DNA of 64,000 bases from Rhinopomastus cyanomelas (Eukaryota > Chordata > Aves > Bucerotiformes > Rhinopomastidae), in assembly GCA_013400115.1 (NCBI GenBank), contig VXBP01004173.1, forward strand, positions 70,202-134,201. The letters are read 5' to 3'. The position numbers were made by a program, and so were the translations under genes. The notes below the pieces were generated by a model, which saw only the letters and a list, made by a program, of their open reading frames with translations, made no database searches and had not been told where the DNA came from. Each line of letters begins with the position of its first letter. The stretch's first letter is position 1. Shown here in pieces: positions 40,121 through 52,045 of this stretch.

Positions 40121-41972
40121 TTCTACAAATTATAGCAGTGATTTTACCAATTTGATAGCATAACTGCATTCAGCCATGTACAGGAGGTCAGAAAAACCAT
40201 TACCCCCAACACAAATGGCCAAGATTAGACATTCTGCCATCATTACCAGTTTTGCGACATTTCGATATACTTCTAAGAAACACTGAAAATACAGAATTCC
40301 TACTATCATTTGAAGTTCATTGCAAATAGAAAGTTAATATGATTTTGGAAAGTTCATCTGTGTACCAATACACCTTAGTAGTAACACACAGGACAAACAC
40401 AGTTTAGTGACTACAAAGTGTATCAGACAGATACACTAACAGGTACAAACTGAGAGTTGTTCAAGTACGTGAAATAAGATGATTTGCTCATATACATGGG
40501 CTCTGTTACAGAACTGCAAAACAAAGAGAAACATTTTTCTGCCAGCATGTATTCCAGTCTACCACTTCAGACAACTGTTTCAGGGATATAAAGCACCAAA
40601 AATACCAGTTAGTTCCATTGTACTTTATCCCACAAACACTGCTTGTCTCTATGTAAAGTTTGTACACGACAGCTTTTCATGTCATTTTCAAACCCTTTAC
40701 TCCAGGGGAAATAATACTCATCACTTGCTGACTTTCAAGGGAGAGAGGTGGTTTGCTTCCTGCTTCTGCTCTTGTTAACTATAGCAACAAAAAGAACAAA
40801 CAGGAGGCATAGTCCTGTTACGGTTTATGTTAGACTACAACACTTACAGAGAGCACCGAGGGAGCAAGCAAAGTTTAAGACAACATTTCAGGACAAGCTG
40901 GTGGTCAGTAAAGCCCTTGGAAATTAGTTGACACTCAGCACTACAGAACCCATGCTAATGTGCTTTTTTTTTCTTTTTTTTTTAAAGCAGAGAACTAAGT
41001 TGGCTCCGTGTTGTTTTTCAATAGTGAGATTGGGGATAACAAGTGGAAGCACACAGAGGAGACAGAAAGTTCTCATGCCTCACATACACCTTGAAATACT
41101 GTAAAAGACTCTTTAGCATGGGTGCCACTCATTAAGGCAGACCTTTCACAAGTGATGCCACTACAAAGCACAAATGAAGTTTTAAAATTTGAATTCCACT
41201 CACTATTCAAATGCAGTACGTGTTCATAGACAAGTTACACAAGAAACCTAACAGCACAACCTGTAGAAGACAGCTACCAGTCGTTTCAGAACTCGGGTGA
41301 GACAAAACTTTAAATTTTTTTTTAAAAAAAAAGTGTCTTATGTTTCCTGTATAAGCAGCGACTGCTCTGCCAGAAAACAATTAGGTACCTAGGGCGATCA
41401 CTGAGAAAAGGACTAACTTTAATTAGTAACTGTAGGGTAAAAATTAGCTGCTCACAAAAACTCTTCTCACGCCACAGCCACCGCACAAAGTGTCGGGACG
41501 TTCGCTGCTCTGACAAAAGATTCATGCGACTGAGGAGCAAGTTGCCTTCAGCTATTGTATAAAACCATGTGTTTACAATTCGGATCAATTTATCCGCCAC
41601 ATTTAAGAAGGTGAAGAGGTTTTGTTGGAAGTCGGGAAACTTTTCTCCTCCTTTTCATGCAAATACCTTCCAAAACTCCTGGGACGACTCGAAAAAGGGG
41701 AGAGAAAAGGGGAGAGATCTGCCGGTCGGGAGGGAAAGCGGCCGGGAAAGGGCTGGCGATGGTTCCAGTCACGGCTGTTCCCGTCTGAGGCGAGCGCCTG
41801 GAGGGGCGGGCAGCGGGTCCCCGCCTCGAGCAACGGTCTGGGGTCACCCCTTAACGGCCCCGCGGGAGGGTGGAGCCGCGGGCTGGTGGCAGCGGCACCT
41901 GAGCGCGCACGGGCGGTTTGAAAAGCGAAGCGGTAACAGCACGGGAGGGCATGGGGGTGGGTACCCGCAAAA

Positions 41973-41994
41973 CACACACACAAACGTACACACA
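41973..41994. repeat. CA microsatellite with interruptions
   Basis: Runs of CACACACA broken by AAACGT inside the CpG island. Likely length-variable. Confidence 0.6.
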
Positions 41995-42083
41995 CATCCC
42001 CGCTCCACGGCCGACGACGCCGGACCGCTCCCCTCCCGCCACCCGTCTGCTGCCCCGCGCCCACCGCTCCTCAGAGGGGTTCC

Positions 42084-42089
42084 ACTCAC
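42084..42089 (-). other. RGS12: Candidate splice donor of the RGS12 non-coding first exon
   Basis: Minus-strand GGCG followed by GTGAGT, a near-ideal donor, inside the CpG island. If used, the exon would end at 42090 and the intron to 35127 would be about 7 kb. A second donor of equal quality at 42210-42205 is the alternative. Without transcript data the choice is open. Confidence 0.35.
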
Positions 42090-42284
42090 CGCCGTTCCCC
42101 AGGGCTCGGGCTGCTCTTTGAGGCACCAGGTCCCCCGGTCACCGCGGCGACGGGCGACGGGCTCCGCCACACCGCACCTCGGCCACTGGCTGCGAGCAGC
42201 TGTCACTCACTGCACGCACCCGGCAGGGCTGGCGGTCGGGTTCCCGGACAGAGAAAGGGGAGAGACAATACCCAGCGCCTGAGA

Positions 42285-42309
42285 ACTACAGCTCCCGGCG
42301 TCCCTTGCG
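42285..42309 (+). promoter_or_regulatory. ZNF143/THAP11 (SBS-type) promoter element
   Basis: The 25-base stretch has the parts of the long SBS motif in the right order: ACTACA, a 2-base spacer, TCCC, GGC, then TTGCG at the end. SBS elements bind ZNF143 with THAP11 and HCFC1 and usually lie close to transcription starts in CpG-island promoters. It is 195 bases from the better minus-strand splice donor, so an RGS12 start site between them is plausible. The motif match is seen; occupancy is inferred. Confidence 0.65.
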
Positions 42310-43024
42310 AGCGGCCACCGCCTCCAGCCGTGAGGAGCACGCCGCGCGGAGCGTACCGGGATGAGTAGTCCCTCCACCTTGCCGGGCCGCCCCGCTGGGG
42401 CGCAGTGGGCAGCGGGCGCCCCGCCCTCTCTACTCCAGCCAGGGGCGCAGTACGCAGGCGCTGGCTGCCCGCGGCCTTTCGAACGGGGTTCCGCTGGCGG
42501 CCGATGGAGGGGGGGGAGGTTTTCGCCTGCGGCCGAGACCGGGGCCAGACGGGAAAGAATTAAGTGCTTGGTACCGCGCATTAGCGATAGACAATGGGTC
42601 CTGGCGGAGCGGGGAGAACAAAAGGCAGCCGGCCTGCGAGTGAACGGGAAAGACTCGTTAGAATAAGGTGCAGCGCTGAGGAGAAGGGGCCGGTCGGTCA
42701 GGGAGGACAGGCCGGGAGGCGCTCAGGGGTGCAGCAGACAGGCAGGCCGGGCCTTTGAAGCTCAGGAAGAAAGTGAGACAGACCTTACATGGTAGAGGAA
42801 GAAGTGGGAGGGAGCAGGCTGGCACTAGGCTCAGCCATTAAGGCATCCGAGGAGGATGGGGAGGTAGGTGAGGCCCTTCATAAAAACTGAGCATCCGAAG
42901 GGTAAGAGTATGTGTAAAAGGGAGGTTTTCCTCCCAAATGGAGCTGGGAGCAAGTTCTCAAAATACAATGGGAACAGCCTTTTCGAAAGGACAATACTAG
43001 CAAGCCTTATTTCAAATAGGAGAA

Positions 43025-43266
43025 ACAGACTCTTTTCCCAGTAGCAAGCTGTAAATTGTGCCAGGGTAGATTTAGGCTGGATATTGTGAAGAATTCCTTG
43101 GCTGAAAGGGCCCTTGGACGTGAGTGTAGGCTGTCCAAGGGCTGGAGGTGCTTAAGGGACATACAGACAGTGCTTAGGGCATTGTTTAATGGTAATCTGG
43201 CAGTGCTGGGCTAATGCTTGGGCATCTTAAAACTGTCTTACAACCAAAGTGATTCTGAGATTCTGT
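43025..43266 (+). mobile_element. CR1 3' end, diverged
   Basis: Plus-strand CR1: GGGTAGATTTAGGCTGGATA, AAGAATTCCTTGGCTG, then the terminus GTGATTCTGAGATTCTGT. It lies just outside the CpG island. Confidence 0.7.
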
Positions 43267-43859
43267 AAAGAGAGGGAGATGGTATGCACAAAAGTGAACA
43301 TGGGTTAAGAGATTCTTGAAGAATATAAAATCAGCGTTGTTTCTTTTCGTGATTCTCACAGAAGACATCTTGGCAGATGAGGTTGAAATTACAAGATGCT
43401 AATGCCTCTAGGCATGTCTTTTAAAAGTAATTGCCCCTTGGAGAGGCCAAGCTTTCAAAATGTAAAGATGAAAATTTCCAGATTTACTCGTGTGAGAAAT
43501 GCTCTTTTGCCAATCCACTGGGTCCAAAACTGTGTACTATCTAGAATCTAGAACATATCTAGAATCTAAATAAATGATCCCTTCTTTTCCTTCTAACATA
43601 CAAAGTGCTTAACTGAGGGTATATAATTCACAAACCTGTGCTGAACCTGTAGAAGGTATCTTCCATCCTTGCAATTCTTTTACTACAGTACACTCTGTAA
43701 CTCCTTTTTCCTTCTATTATTCTTGAAGATCCATGAATAAAAACATTTTCCCTATTTGGGCAAGAGAATTCTATAGTTCTTCCTTACCTTCGGAAGGTCT
43801 GTTACTTGAATACAGTCATGAATTTCTTCCAGTTTTCTCCCCTCAGGAACAGCTACACA

Positions 43860-44470
43860 GGAGGTCGAGGTAAAGCCTTCCCTGCTTCAAAATTATTCTG
43901 CTCTCCTAGACAAGTTTCGTACTGTAATAACCCAGCACCAGTCATCTACCGAGAAGCTCTTAGCCAACAAAGCCTTGGACTGGTGCGAGACCTCAACAGT
44001 GAGAGAAACCCCTGCCGCTGCTAGCCCTCGAGCCTCAGACCATCAAAGATGTGGCTGCACAATCCTGGAGACAGTGAGGCCACCCGCTTGCCACTGGATC
44101 TAACATTTTGGAAAAATCGGCCACTGGTCGTCAATTACCCCCATGTTCTTGTACCAAAATTGCCTTAATGTGGCTTTGCTCAACATTCACATATAATTCA
44201 AATTCTTTTTCCCAGTCTTGCAGGGTGAGAGCCAGAGCTTCAGTTACCCTGCTTTTTAATATTAGAAGCTCATTCTCCTCTGTCCATATTACAGCATTAG
44301 CGCTCTCTTGCATCAACCCGCCCCTATAGGGGTTAAGTAAAATTGAAAAATCCTCAATCCAGGTGCTGCAATATCCTATTAATCCTAAAAACTGTCACAG
44401 CTCCTTTTTAGTTTTAGGTCTGTCTCCCTGCTTCCAGCCTTGCTTTAACAAAAGGCTCTGCTGAGAAAAA
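43860..44470 (-). pseudogene. pol remnant (RT connection and RNase H)
   Basis: On the minus strand the segment near 44420-44380 reads FLGLIGYC, the reverse-transcriptase thumb/connection motif (FLG-x-x-G-[FY]-C). The region 44316-44131 is open for 61 codons and resembles the connection/RNase H border, ending in a [LV]-x-Q-type motif. After a stop, DFSKMLDP resembles the Y-[LF]-S-K-x-LDP motif of gammaretroviral RNase H. Further stops and shifts follow. The catalytic RT core and integrase are missing. It is non-functional. Confidence 0.75.
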
Positions 44471-44689
44471 TTCCTCCGATCTACTCCAAGCGTCTTACCT
44501 CACAGACACAGGAACCCAAACACCCACACCTATGGAGACTTGAACCCCTGTAGCCCAATCAGAGACTTCTATGTTTCAATCTTTTGACTGTCCTGATCCC
44601 ATGTTAGCTTCTGAATTCTACTTGTTAAAGTCATGAAAGCAAAAGCATAACCCTAAATATAAGATGTTGGTCAATATACCAAAACTAGC

Positions 44690-44825
44690 CCAGACAAACA
44701 GGGCAGAATTTTACCATTACTTCCTCAGCCTTAGTAATTCCTGAGGGAATGCGTAAACTATTCCAAGATCTCAACATTCTCCCTAAGGCACTTCCTAGAG
44801 GTATTTTGGGGTCATCATCCCAAAT
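44690..44825 (-). pseudogene. gag remnant (matrix N-terminal part)
   Basis: About 45 codons on the minus strand read like the start of a gammaretroviral matrix protein: a PLG-SxLGRML-W type motif (LGRMLRSW is visible near 44785), then a helix with a basic/acidic cluster. A stop follows near 44690. It lies in the expected place, between the primer-binding site and pol. Identification is by remembered family pattern only. Confidence 0.55.
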
Positions 44826-45310
44826 GTCGACCCTTTCTCAACCCTTTTACTGCCGTCCTTGGGTGTCCTTTGTCTAGACAAAAAACACAATAATTTTTCC
44901 TTGATACCCAAGACATGTCTCCAGCATCCTCCCTAAAGAACAATCTGAAGGAATGTTTCCAAGAGTTTTTCTTGCATTCTCCTTAGGTCTATTGTTTTTA
45001 TTTCCCATTATTTCCTACCAAGATGTTCCTTTTCCTTCAAGAGTCTCCCCCAACCACCAAGGCAATACTTAACAGTGAAATTTTCTTACCTTGGTCCATG
45101 CATGGAGTTTGCCTAGTTAATAGCCCTGTGCCTACTCTTATACCTTACCTCCCGGTCTTCTGTGGTTCATAAGATCTGTCAATAAAGTTGGTCTCAGGAT
45201 TTTGGTCAGTCTTCATGGAGCTGCTTCCTTGATGTGCAGAAACATTTAAATCAATGGGGTGCGCCTTCCCATCTTTCAGCAATAGAGACTCCCTCATGAG
45301 ATGACTTTTT

Positions 45311-45328
45311 CTCTCAGACGAGCCCCCA
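45311..45328 (-). other. Primer-binding site, tRNA-Pro type
   Basis: The minus strand reads TGGGGGCTCGTCTGAGAG. Its first 12 bases match the classic gammaretroviral PBS complementary to the 3' end of tRNA-Pro, with two or three changes after that. It directly follows the LTR end, which fixes the orientation and left boundary of the 5' LTR. Confidence 0.75.
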
Positions 45329-45368
45329 GAATTTTGATAAATGCTCGTTTGCCAATAAATTGGGTCCA

Positions 45369-48300
45369 GACAGACTTCTCAGTGAACTGCAGTTTGTTTA
45401 CATTCATGTAAAAGCAAGTGTCCTACTCAGTAGGCACACTAGTCATAGGTTTAGCAGTGACTTGTATTTCCCTCCACCCAGCTGAATTTCCCTCCACAGT
45501 TTCTTCATTGGCTGAGTACTCCAGGGTTTACAGCCTATCCAAAGCACCTAACTGTTAGTTTTTCTGTTTCCCTCATTGATTACTCTCCCTCTGGTACCTT
45601 CTAGTTTGTTTTTCCCTCCTCTTTCATGGTATTAATTGGCTTGTTCTTTAACCAGAGCGCCAGTTTCAGCAAGATAAGTTACACAGCAATGTTTTCCACA
45701 AGTTAAGCCATAAGCCTTTAGGTCCATCTCTTTTCTCCTTATCAGGTTATGTCCAATTATACTGCAGAGACAACATTCCTTCCCTCACAGAAGTGTGCAT
45801 TGGGAAGAATTTTCCAGTCTCAAACTGACAAACAGTCTTGATAAAACTTGATGGAGCCAAGTTAGTTAGAATGGACCTTCCTACGTTAAGTATTGCTCAT
45901 CAAAGAAGTAATGTGACCCAGAAACAGGTGTGCTTACATAGCCTTCTTGCACATAGAAATGTCCAACTCATTGTGAATTTAGTGCTTTTCTTCAGTATTT
46001 TTGGAAATGGTGAAGACTATGTTAGAATATGGAACAAGGTGATTAACAGCCCCTTCAAAATCAACTCACGGTCTCAGCTGTAACTTCTCGTACTGTTTTC
46101 ACCACTGTTGGAGACAATGAAAGAAGAAAGTATGTGAAACAAAATTACAAGGATGCGGCTTTTGGGCTGTAAAAGCTTTGACTTGTAAGCCTCAGTAGCT
46201 TAATGTTGGATGTATAGACATCTCAATCACACCAAGCGTGGCTGTCACGAAACAGCTTGTCAGATTGAGAGCTTGTCGTCTTGAGAGGCTTACAATGTGT
46301 CCTGTAATGAAGTGTGATTGCTGTCACAAACAGCAGCTGAGTAGTCAGAAAATAAACTTAGTCCAGCATCTGATGCAAAGTCTATGGTTTTAATTACCAT
46401 TGTTTAATTACCTTGATGAAAAGGCTGTTGGTTACTCCAGGTTTTATTTTAAACAGAAATATCCTTACATAAATGCCAATTTTTTCATGTTTTCAAAATA
46501 GTAAAATAATATATAATTGTCAGCATGATGTGTTGTTTCAGTATACAAACATCATTCCAACTTTCCTAACTTAATTTTGTTCTGATCATTAGGGTCTAAG
46601 GTTATACGTCATAAACATTATAGTTAGCTTGTAGCAGCAACTTGGTACGTAGTTGGGAGCAAAATCCTCATTACAGAACTGATCCTTTCTTCAGTCAACC
46701 ACCAGAGTCCAGTCTAAAGGATCAGAGATTATAATATTTTTCCATATTGAAGATTGCAACTTGAACACACAGTGTTCAATATCTACCTCTTTTTTTTTTT
46801 TAACTAGTTAATCTATTCTTTAGAAATACCATTTACTTTATTTTAAACAGTCTTCTCCCTGGTGCGTGACCCCCTTGGCAATGGGAAAAGGAATCAATTA
46901 TCTTTATGTACATGCATTTTGGTTTAGATTATGGTGTTTCCCACCCTAGGATATTGATGTAAAAAAACAAGCAAGGAGCTGTGAAATAGTAGAACTAAAC
47001 AGATACTGATCTTGTTAAATCTTGACTGGCCAATCCTATTTAGTCATAAAAGGATTGCTCTACATACCTTGTGCATCTACTTGGCTTTGTAGTTGTGTCT
47101 TTACCCACTATGTTATTAAGCATTAAAATATAGTTAAATAGAGTTGTGTTGAAAGATTCTTGTGCATTCTTCTTCTGAAATACAAGAGTGGTACCATCTG
47201 CCAAATTGAAGGTGTACAATGTAAAATCTGGAACACCTCTCTCCATGTGAAAACAGGCACAATTAGGCCATGGTCCTGACAGCTCCTTTGCATAGCAGAG
47301 AAAATTATTTCTTTTCTAAAGAAAATTTATTTCACTACAGTAGAATGTGCTCTATTTATTTTACCAAAATCATTAATACAAATCAAGCCTTTTCTTGTAT
47401 AAAAAAGTTGAAAACACAAATTAGGGCTCATTGCCTTCCATTTCTCTTCACCTTACCTTTGACTACATGCAGTTGAAGTTGGTGTCATGGTAAACCTGTG
47501 ATGCTGATGAGCACGCTGCACTGTAGAGAACTTAAACACCTACCTCAAGTACACAAACATACCTAATATACTTCTGCCAAGAAATGGAGCTCCAAGGATT
47601 AGACTTGACCTTACTGGTGTCAGAGGAAGCACAGAAACCTCCGGCATTTCTTGTGGACTCATGGTGTACACCATGAGTACCTCAGTTCCTGAAGAATACC
47701 TTGTTGACCTGAAATTATTTTAAACTTTTAATTCATATTGTGTCATGGGTAACTTCTAATATTGCTAAACACATTCACAAATGGAAAAGAAAATAATTCC
47801 ATTGTCATTTTCTCTTTAAGGGGGTTGTTTTCATTAATACTTGGCACTTGAATCTTAGAATTTAAGATTGCCTGACTAATTATCTACCATGGCCTCGCTG
47901 CTCTGTGTAAGCTGTCTCCTGTCTTATTAGGCTCATTTAACTAGTGTCTTCAGTCCTGCTAGACTTAGAAATGTGTATTGTCTGGCATTGCATGTTCTGA
48001 AGAAACATTGTCTTTTTGGTGCTGTAAGGAAAAGAGATATCTCAGGGAAATACTCCTTGTGGCTCTAAGTACCATGCCAAAACCATCACTGTCATCGTAT
48101 TCAGCAATAGCTTCTCACAGAACAACTGAACAAACTAAACAGCAAACAAAATCAGGATCACGAGTGTCATGTCTCTAGTCCTCTCTAAGCACTCTACTCC
48201 TATGTCCTAAGCACATTTCGTAAGTGATGAGGCACAAATGTCCTTATAAAAGCACTGCTCATTTCCCTAAACCTCAGGAAAAATACATTGCGTTCCTCAA

Positions 48301-50054
48301 GTTCACACACTATGCTGTGAAAAGAAATCCAGTGAAAACAAAAGCCTGAGGCACTGAAGAAGTGACATCAGGAATAGACAAATTGAGTTTGCATGTTGTT
48401 ATTTAACATAATTCCTCTAATAAAAGACCCCAGCCCCAGGACAAACTACGCAGTATTAAATCATCTTGTCCAAGCAGTTAACCCTGGAATCAGTGAATGC
48501 ATTCTACCACCTCTCCACTTGAGAGGTGACAGTCAGGTCCAAGTGTTTTCCCATTTCCTCATGCAACATTTTTATCTCCAAGCTTTTTAGAAAATAGAAG
48601 GTTCTCCTGGACAAAATTCAGCCTGTCTTTAGGATCCATGCCAACTGAGTGGAGTGGGCAAGACAAAATCACAAGACTTACTTGTGTCTCCAGCTAAGAG
48701 ATTCAGAGGCACAGCCATGTCTGGAGACAAATGAGTCACTATAAGGACCACCACAGAGGAATTTTCTTGTAGTGTTGAGCAACACTGCACCATTGTTTAG
48801 GAAGTTTCACCTTTCAGTAGGTAGCATGCCATTTGTGATGTTTCAGCACATGAACTGTTTTCAGTGAAGATGCTGGTATCCTTCTGTAAGCAAACTATGA
48901 TGCCTGTGGGATGTGGTGTGCGGGTGTTTGTTGCACAAATGAAAAAAACAGAGAAAGCTACTGACACAGAAGGAAAGTCTGCTAAAGAATAAAGTTCTCC
49001 AGTGTATATTGCACCTTCTTTAACCACCTTTCTAAAATAAAGTCTTGGCTTACTCATGTGCAAATACGTAAACCCAGTCACAAGAAGCTGTTACCAGCAA
49101 GAGGATACAAGAACCAAGTGCATCATTTCTGGTCTTATCTCTACTATACCATTTCAACTGTGCAGAAATAGTTCTGTCATACTTCAGTCATAGTTCTAAG
49201 AGAATGTTAATCAACATGAACCAGCACTTAAATCCTGGAATACAGATAAGACAGTGATTTAAGCCTTAGGTGGACAGTTGTTGGGGTTTTTTTTTTTAAT
49301 TGGACAGTGGTGTTCTTCATACAGAGAAACTCCAAGTTAAGCTAACTGAAAAAGCATATAAATGTTTACCCATAGAAGTTTAAAGAAACTATACTGTTAG
49401 AATTAGTGTCTTTCAAGTTCATCTGTGCAAGGTTTTATACATCTATAATCAAGGTTGTATTTGATCTAATTATACTGAAATTAAGATAAATTATAGTTAA
49501 ACCTGTAGGGGGAAGAACAAGAATCATGGAGAGTTCTTAAAGTAGTATTAATTAATTTTCTAAACATATTTACTGTGCGGTACTTAGGAAATTGATATTC
49601 CTATAGCTTCCCTCAGTGAAAGAAGCCCTCCTCAAGCTGTGATAAGTACTTCTTAACTTAAACGTAGTATGTATGAAGTTTAATATCTTTTTTTTTTCCT
49701 TGCAATGCATAGGAATACAGATTTTACCTCTAAGATAACAATGGAAAGAAGTCAGGAAGTTAGATATGCACTGAAAATGTTTCAAGACATGTAAAATGTA
49801 CAAATTGACATATGTATGGTTTAACATCTTAAACATTATTTGCCAAATTCTTAGAACCTAATGAAAGAAGAACAGTTTAAGAAAACAGAATTATAAAAGT
49901 ATGCATTTTCAGATAAGATAAAATTCAGGTTAAAATTCAGATTAAGTAAAGCTTCTGAAGGCAGCTGTTTTGAAAGATATAGCGTATATTTAAACCAGTA
50001 TTTTAGTACTGCACAAGAAATTCTCAATACAAGCAACACCCTTCACTACATTGC
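45369..50054. other. Intergenic sequence without recognised genes
   Basis: The first few hundred bases probably include the rest of the 5' LTR. Beyond that the sequence is AT-rich with only short open frames and no family I recognise. Confidence 0.6.
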
Positions 50055-52045
50055 AAATACCTTACAAAGAAATAGGTCTTATGGGTGACTTCAACTATAC
50101 AGACATTTGTTGGAAGAACAATACAGCAGTTCACATGCCATCCATCAAGTTCCTGGAACACATAGAAGACTGCTTCCTCATGCTAACGTGCCAAACAGGA
50201 ACAAGGCACTGCTGCACTTGCTACTCACGAGCCAACAAAACCTGCTTTGTAGTATCTTAGTGATATCTTTGGCTGCAGTGATCACAGTATTGTGGAGTTT
50301 GGGCTGAGCATGCTGAAAGACTAGTTTAAGACAAAGGTTTTAGATTTTAGAATCTTCCATGGGGGATAAATAAGGTAATGTATGCTGGCAGTTTTTCAAG
50401 AACACTCTCCTGGAAACATAACAAATGTTCCACCCATTTAAAGGTGAGGGAAGCAGGCAGAGCAGAGCGAGAGATCCCTTTGGCTTAATTAGCAGATTCT
50501 AAGTCTGCTCAAAACCATCAGAGAAGAATACCAGAGATGAACAAGTGGAAAAATAACAATTGAGAAATACAAGAATATTTCAGAGTTTGCAGAGATGCAG
50601 TTGGAAAACCAAAGATCATCTTGAATTTAAATTGGCCGGAGCTGTCAAAAAATGCAAAATGGTTTCGCTAGGTACGTAAACAACAAGCAGAAACAAAAGG
50701 AAAATATAAGCCCCCAGTTAGAGGAGGGGTGAATCAGTCACCAACAGTGCAGAAAGGGCAGAGATTCTGAACACTTTCTTCATCGCTGTCTTTACAAGCA
50801 TTGGTGGGTTTAGGCTGTGGGAACAAAAAACCACCATCAGGCCCACCTTCAGTGAAGGAAGAGCTGTTACGTAAACTATTACAGGAGCTTTACTCCTACA
50901 AATCAGTGGTCCCTGACTTCATCTACCCAAGGGTGTCAAACTAGCTGTCTAATGTCATTAAAGGCTGTTCTCCATAATCTTGGAGAAGTTGCAGAGACTG
51001 GGAGAAGGCCCAGAAGACTGGAAGAAGGCTAAAGTCACCTCCAGTTACATGCATTTAAATGAGGATCCAGAAAATTATAGGACCATCAGTCTTACTTCAG
51101 TCCCTGGGAAAGTTATGGAACCAGTCTTCCTGCAGGCCATCACAAGTCAAATGAAGCACGTGATTGGGAAAAGCCAGCACAGATTCATTAAGGGCAAAAA
51201 GCGCTTGACAAACCTGATTGCCCTCTACCACAAAGGAACTGGCTTGGCTGTGTGGGGAGAGATCAGGCTTTCTCTTTTAGGCCGTCAGACGAAGCAAACG
51301 CAGGGTTAAACATCTCAGCGAAAGAATGCACCTAGCTGAAGATCCTGAACCAAGTGTCATGGTAACCAAATAAGGGAGGAGACAAGAAGATAGCAGAAAC
51401 TGAGAAAGCCTGAGAAAGTTAGAATGAAGCTTGAAAATGTTAGGGGGAAGCCTGAGAAAGCCCTCCTCTATTTTTATTAATAGTTTAATAAACTACTAAC
51501 AAATACTAACCAAAAATAGCGCATGGAAATTTACTAGGGTACACAAGAGACCCTATAAAAGGGAGCTCTCTGTAAAACAAATTGCCTTCAGATCACCACT
51601 GTCTGGACATCTTTTTCAATGCATGGCATGGTTGATGTGGGGTAAGAGGTGTGCATTTCTCCAGGGCTTTTCATGCAGTTCTCCAGAGCCTCCTCCTAGA
51701 AGAAATGATGCAGTACAGTGTAGACAAGTGGTCTGTGTGGTGGATGAGTAACTGCAAAGAAGGTGGAGATTCCATTTTCACAAGGAATCTCATACAAAAG
51801 ATGAGTATAAACTACCCCTAAAGAGATTCCAATTGGACACAAGAGGAAAACATTTTACAATAAGACCAGTCATTGGAATAATCTCCTCAGGGAAGTGGTG
51901 AAGTCCTCAGCATTGGACACTTTTAAAATTCAGCTGGTCAGGGTGCTGGGCCAGCTTGCCTAGAGCACGTCTTTCCCAAGAGTCAGGACCATGTAATCCT
52001 TTAAGACCCTTTCCACCTGCTTTTCTATGATTCTGACATGACTTC
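50055..52045 (+). mobile_element. Degenerate long CR1 LINE, interrupted by an LTR-like insertion
   Basis: Plus-strand CR1. Near 50080 the frame reads LMGDFNYTDICWKNN, the C-terminal part of the endonuclease (GDFN motif). At 50980-51250 the start of reverse transcriptase is visible (EDWKKAKV, ENYRTISLTSVPGKVME, then a TNLIALY block). The CR1 sequence stops near 51268 and resumes near 51628 with the next RT segment (the SKAFDTVSH-type region, nucleotides CAGGGCTTTTCATGCAG). It then jumps to the CR1 3' end (51840-52045, terminating TTCTATGATTCTGAC). Many stops and an internal deletion make it old and dead. Confidence 0.8.
51268..51628 (+). mobile_element. LTR-like insertion (possible solo LTR) inside a CR1
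   Basis: About 360 bases not related to CR1 separate two pieces of one CR1 reverse transcriptase region. The insert has a TATAAAA box (51554-51560) followed about 30 bases later by a pyrimidine/purine start-like zone, and an internal TGTCATGG that could be an LTR 5' end. This layout suggests a solo LTR with plus-strand promoter, but the family and the target-site duplication were not established, and the exact ends are approximate. Confidence 0.45.

Larger units (their letters stand above)
35127..42083 (-). other. RGS12: RGS12 intron 1 (probable)
   Basis: Lies between the acceptor at 35127 and the CpG island. It carries CR1 copies at 35.5, 37.0, 39.2 and 39.95 kb. Positions 40.1-41.6 kb hold only AT-rich sequence and poly-T runs. 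The right boundary depends on which donor in the island is used. Confidence 0.65.
41690..42760. promoter_or_regulatory. RGS12: CpG island, probable RGS12 promoter and non-coding first exon
   Basis: About 1 kb that is far richer in G+C and CpG than anything else in the window. It lies about 7 kb upstream of the first coding exon of RGS12 on the minus strand. No TATA box is evident, as expected of a CpG-island promoter. Two good minus-strand splice donors (GTGAGT at 42089-42084 and at 42210-42205) could end a 5' UTR exon that joins the acceptor at 35127. A ZNF143/THAP11-type element sits at 42285-42309. Open frames in this region, including one of 237 codons on the plus strand, are what GC-rich DNA gives by chance and have no recognisable domain. 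A divergent plus-strand transcript is possible but not shown. Confidence 0.8.
43492..45368 (-). mobile_element. Deleted gammaretrovirus-like endogenous retrovirus
   Basis: Minus-strand provirus relic. In transcription order: the inner end of a 5' LTR (45368-45329), an 18-base primer-binding site resembling tRNA-Pro (45328-45311), an untranslated leader, a gag matrix remnant (44825-44690), then a direct jump to the end of pol (about 44470-43860), and a 3' LTR whose end is at 43492. The 35 bases at 45334-45368 match 43492-43526 at 29 positions, as expected of LTR ends. Most of gag, protease, most of reverse transcriptase, integrase and env are gone. The outer LTR boundaries could not be placed. 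Frames are broken by stops and shifts; it cannot encode protein. Confidence 0.75.

Noticed and set aside
41310..41335. T-run/A-run hairpin
   Set aside because: A homopolymer pair, which is expected in AT-rich introns and carries little information.
41569..42282. 237-codon plus-strand open frame in the CpG island
   Set aside because: GC-rich DNA has few stops; the peptide is Arg/Gly/Pro/Ser-rich without a domain, and several other frames are open over the same bases.
42361..42666. 101-codon plus-strand open frame in the CpG island
   Set aside because: Same reason; composition-driven, no known family, overlapped by an open minus-strand frame.
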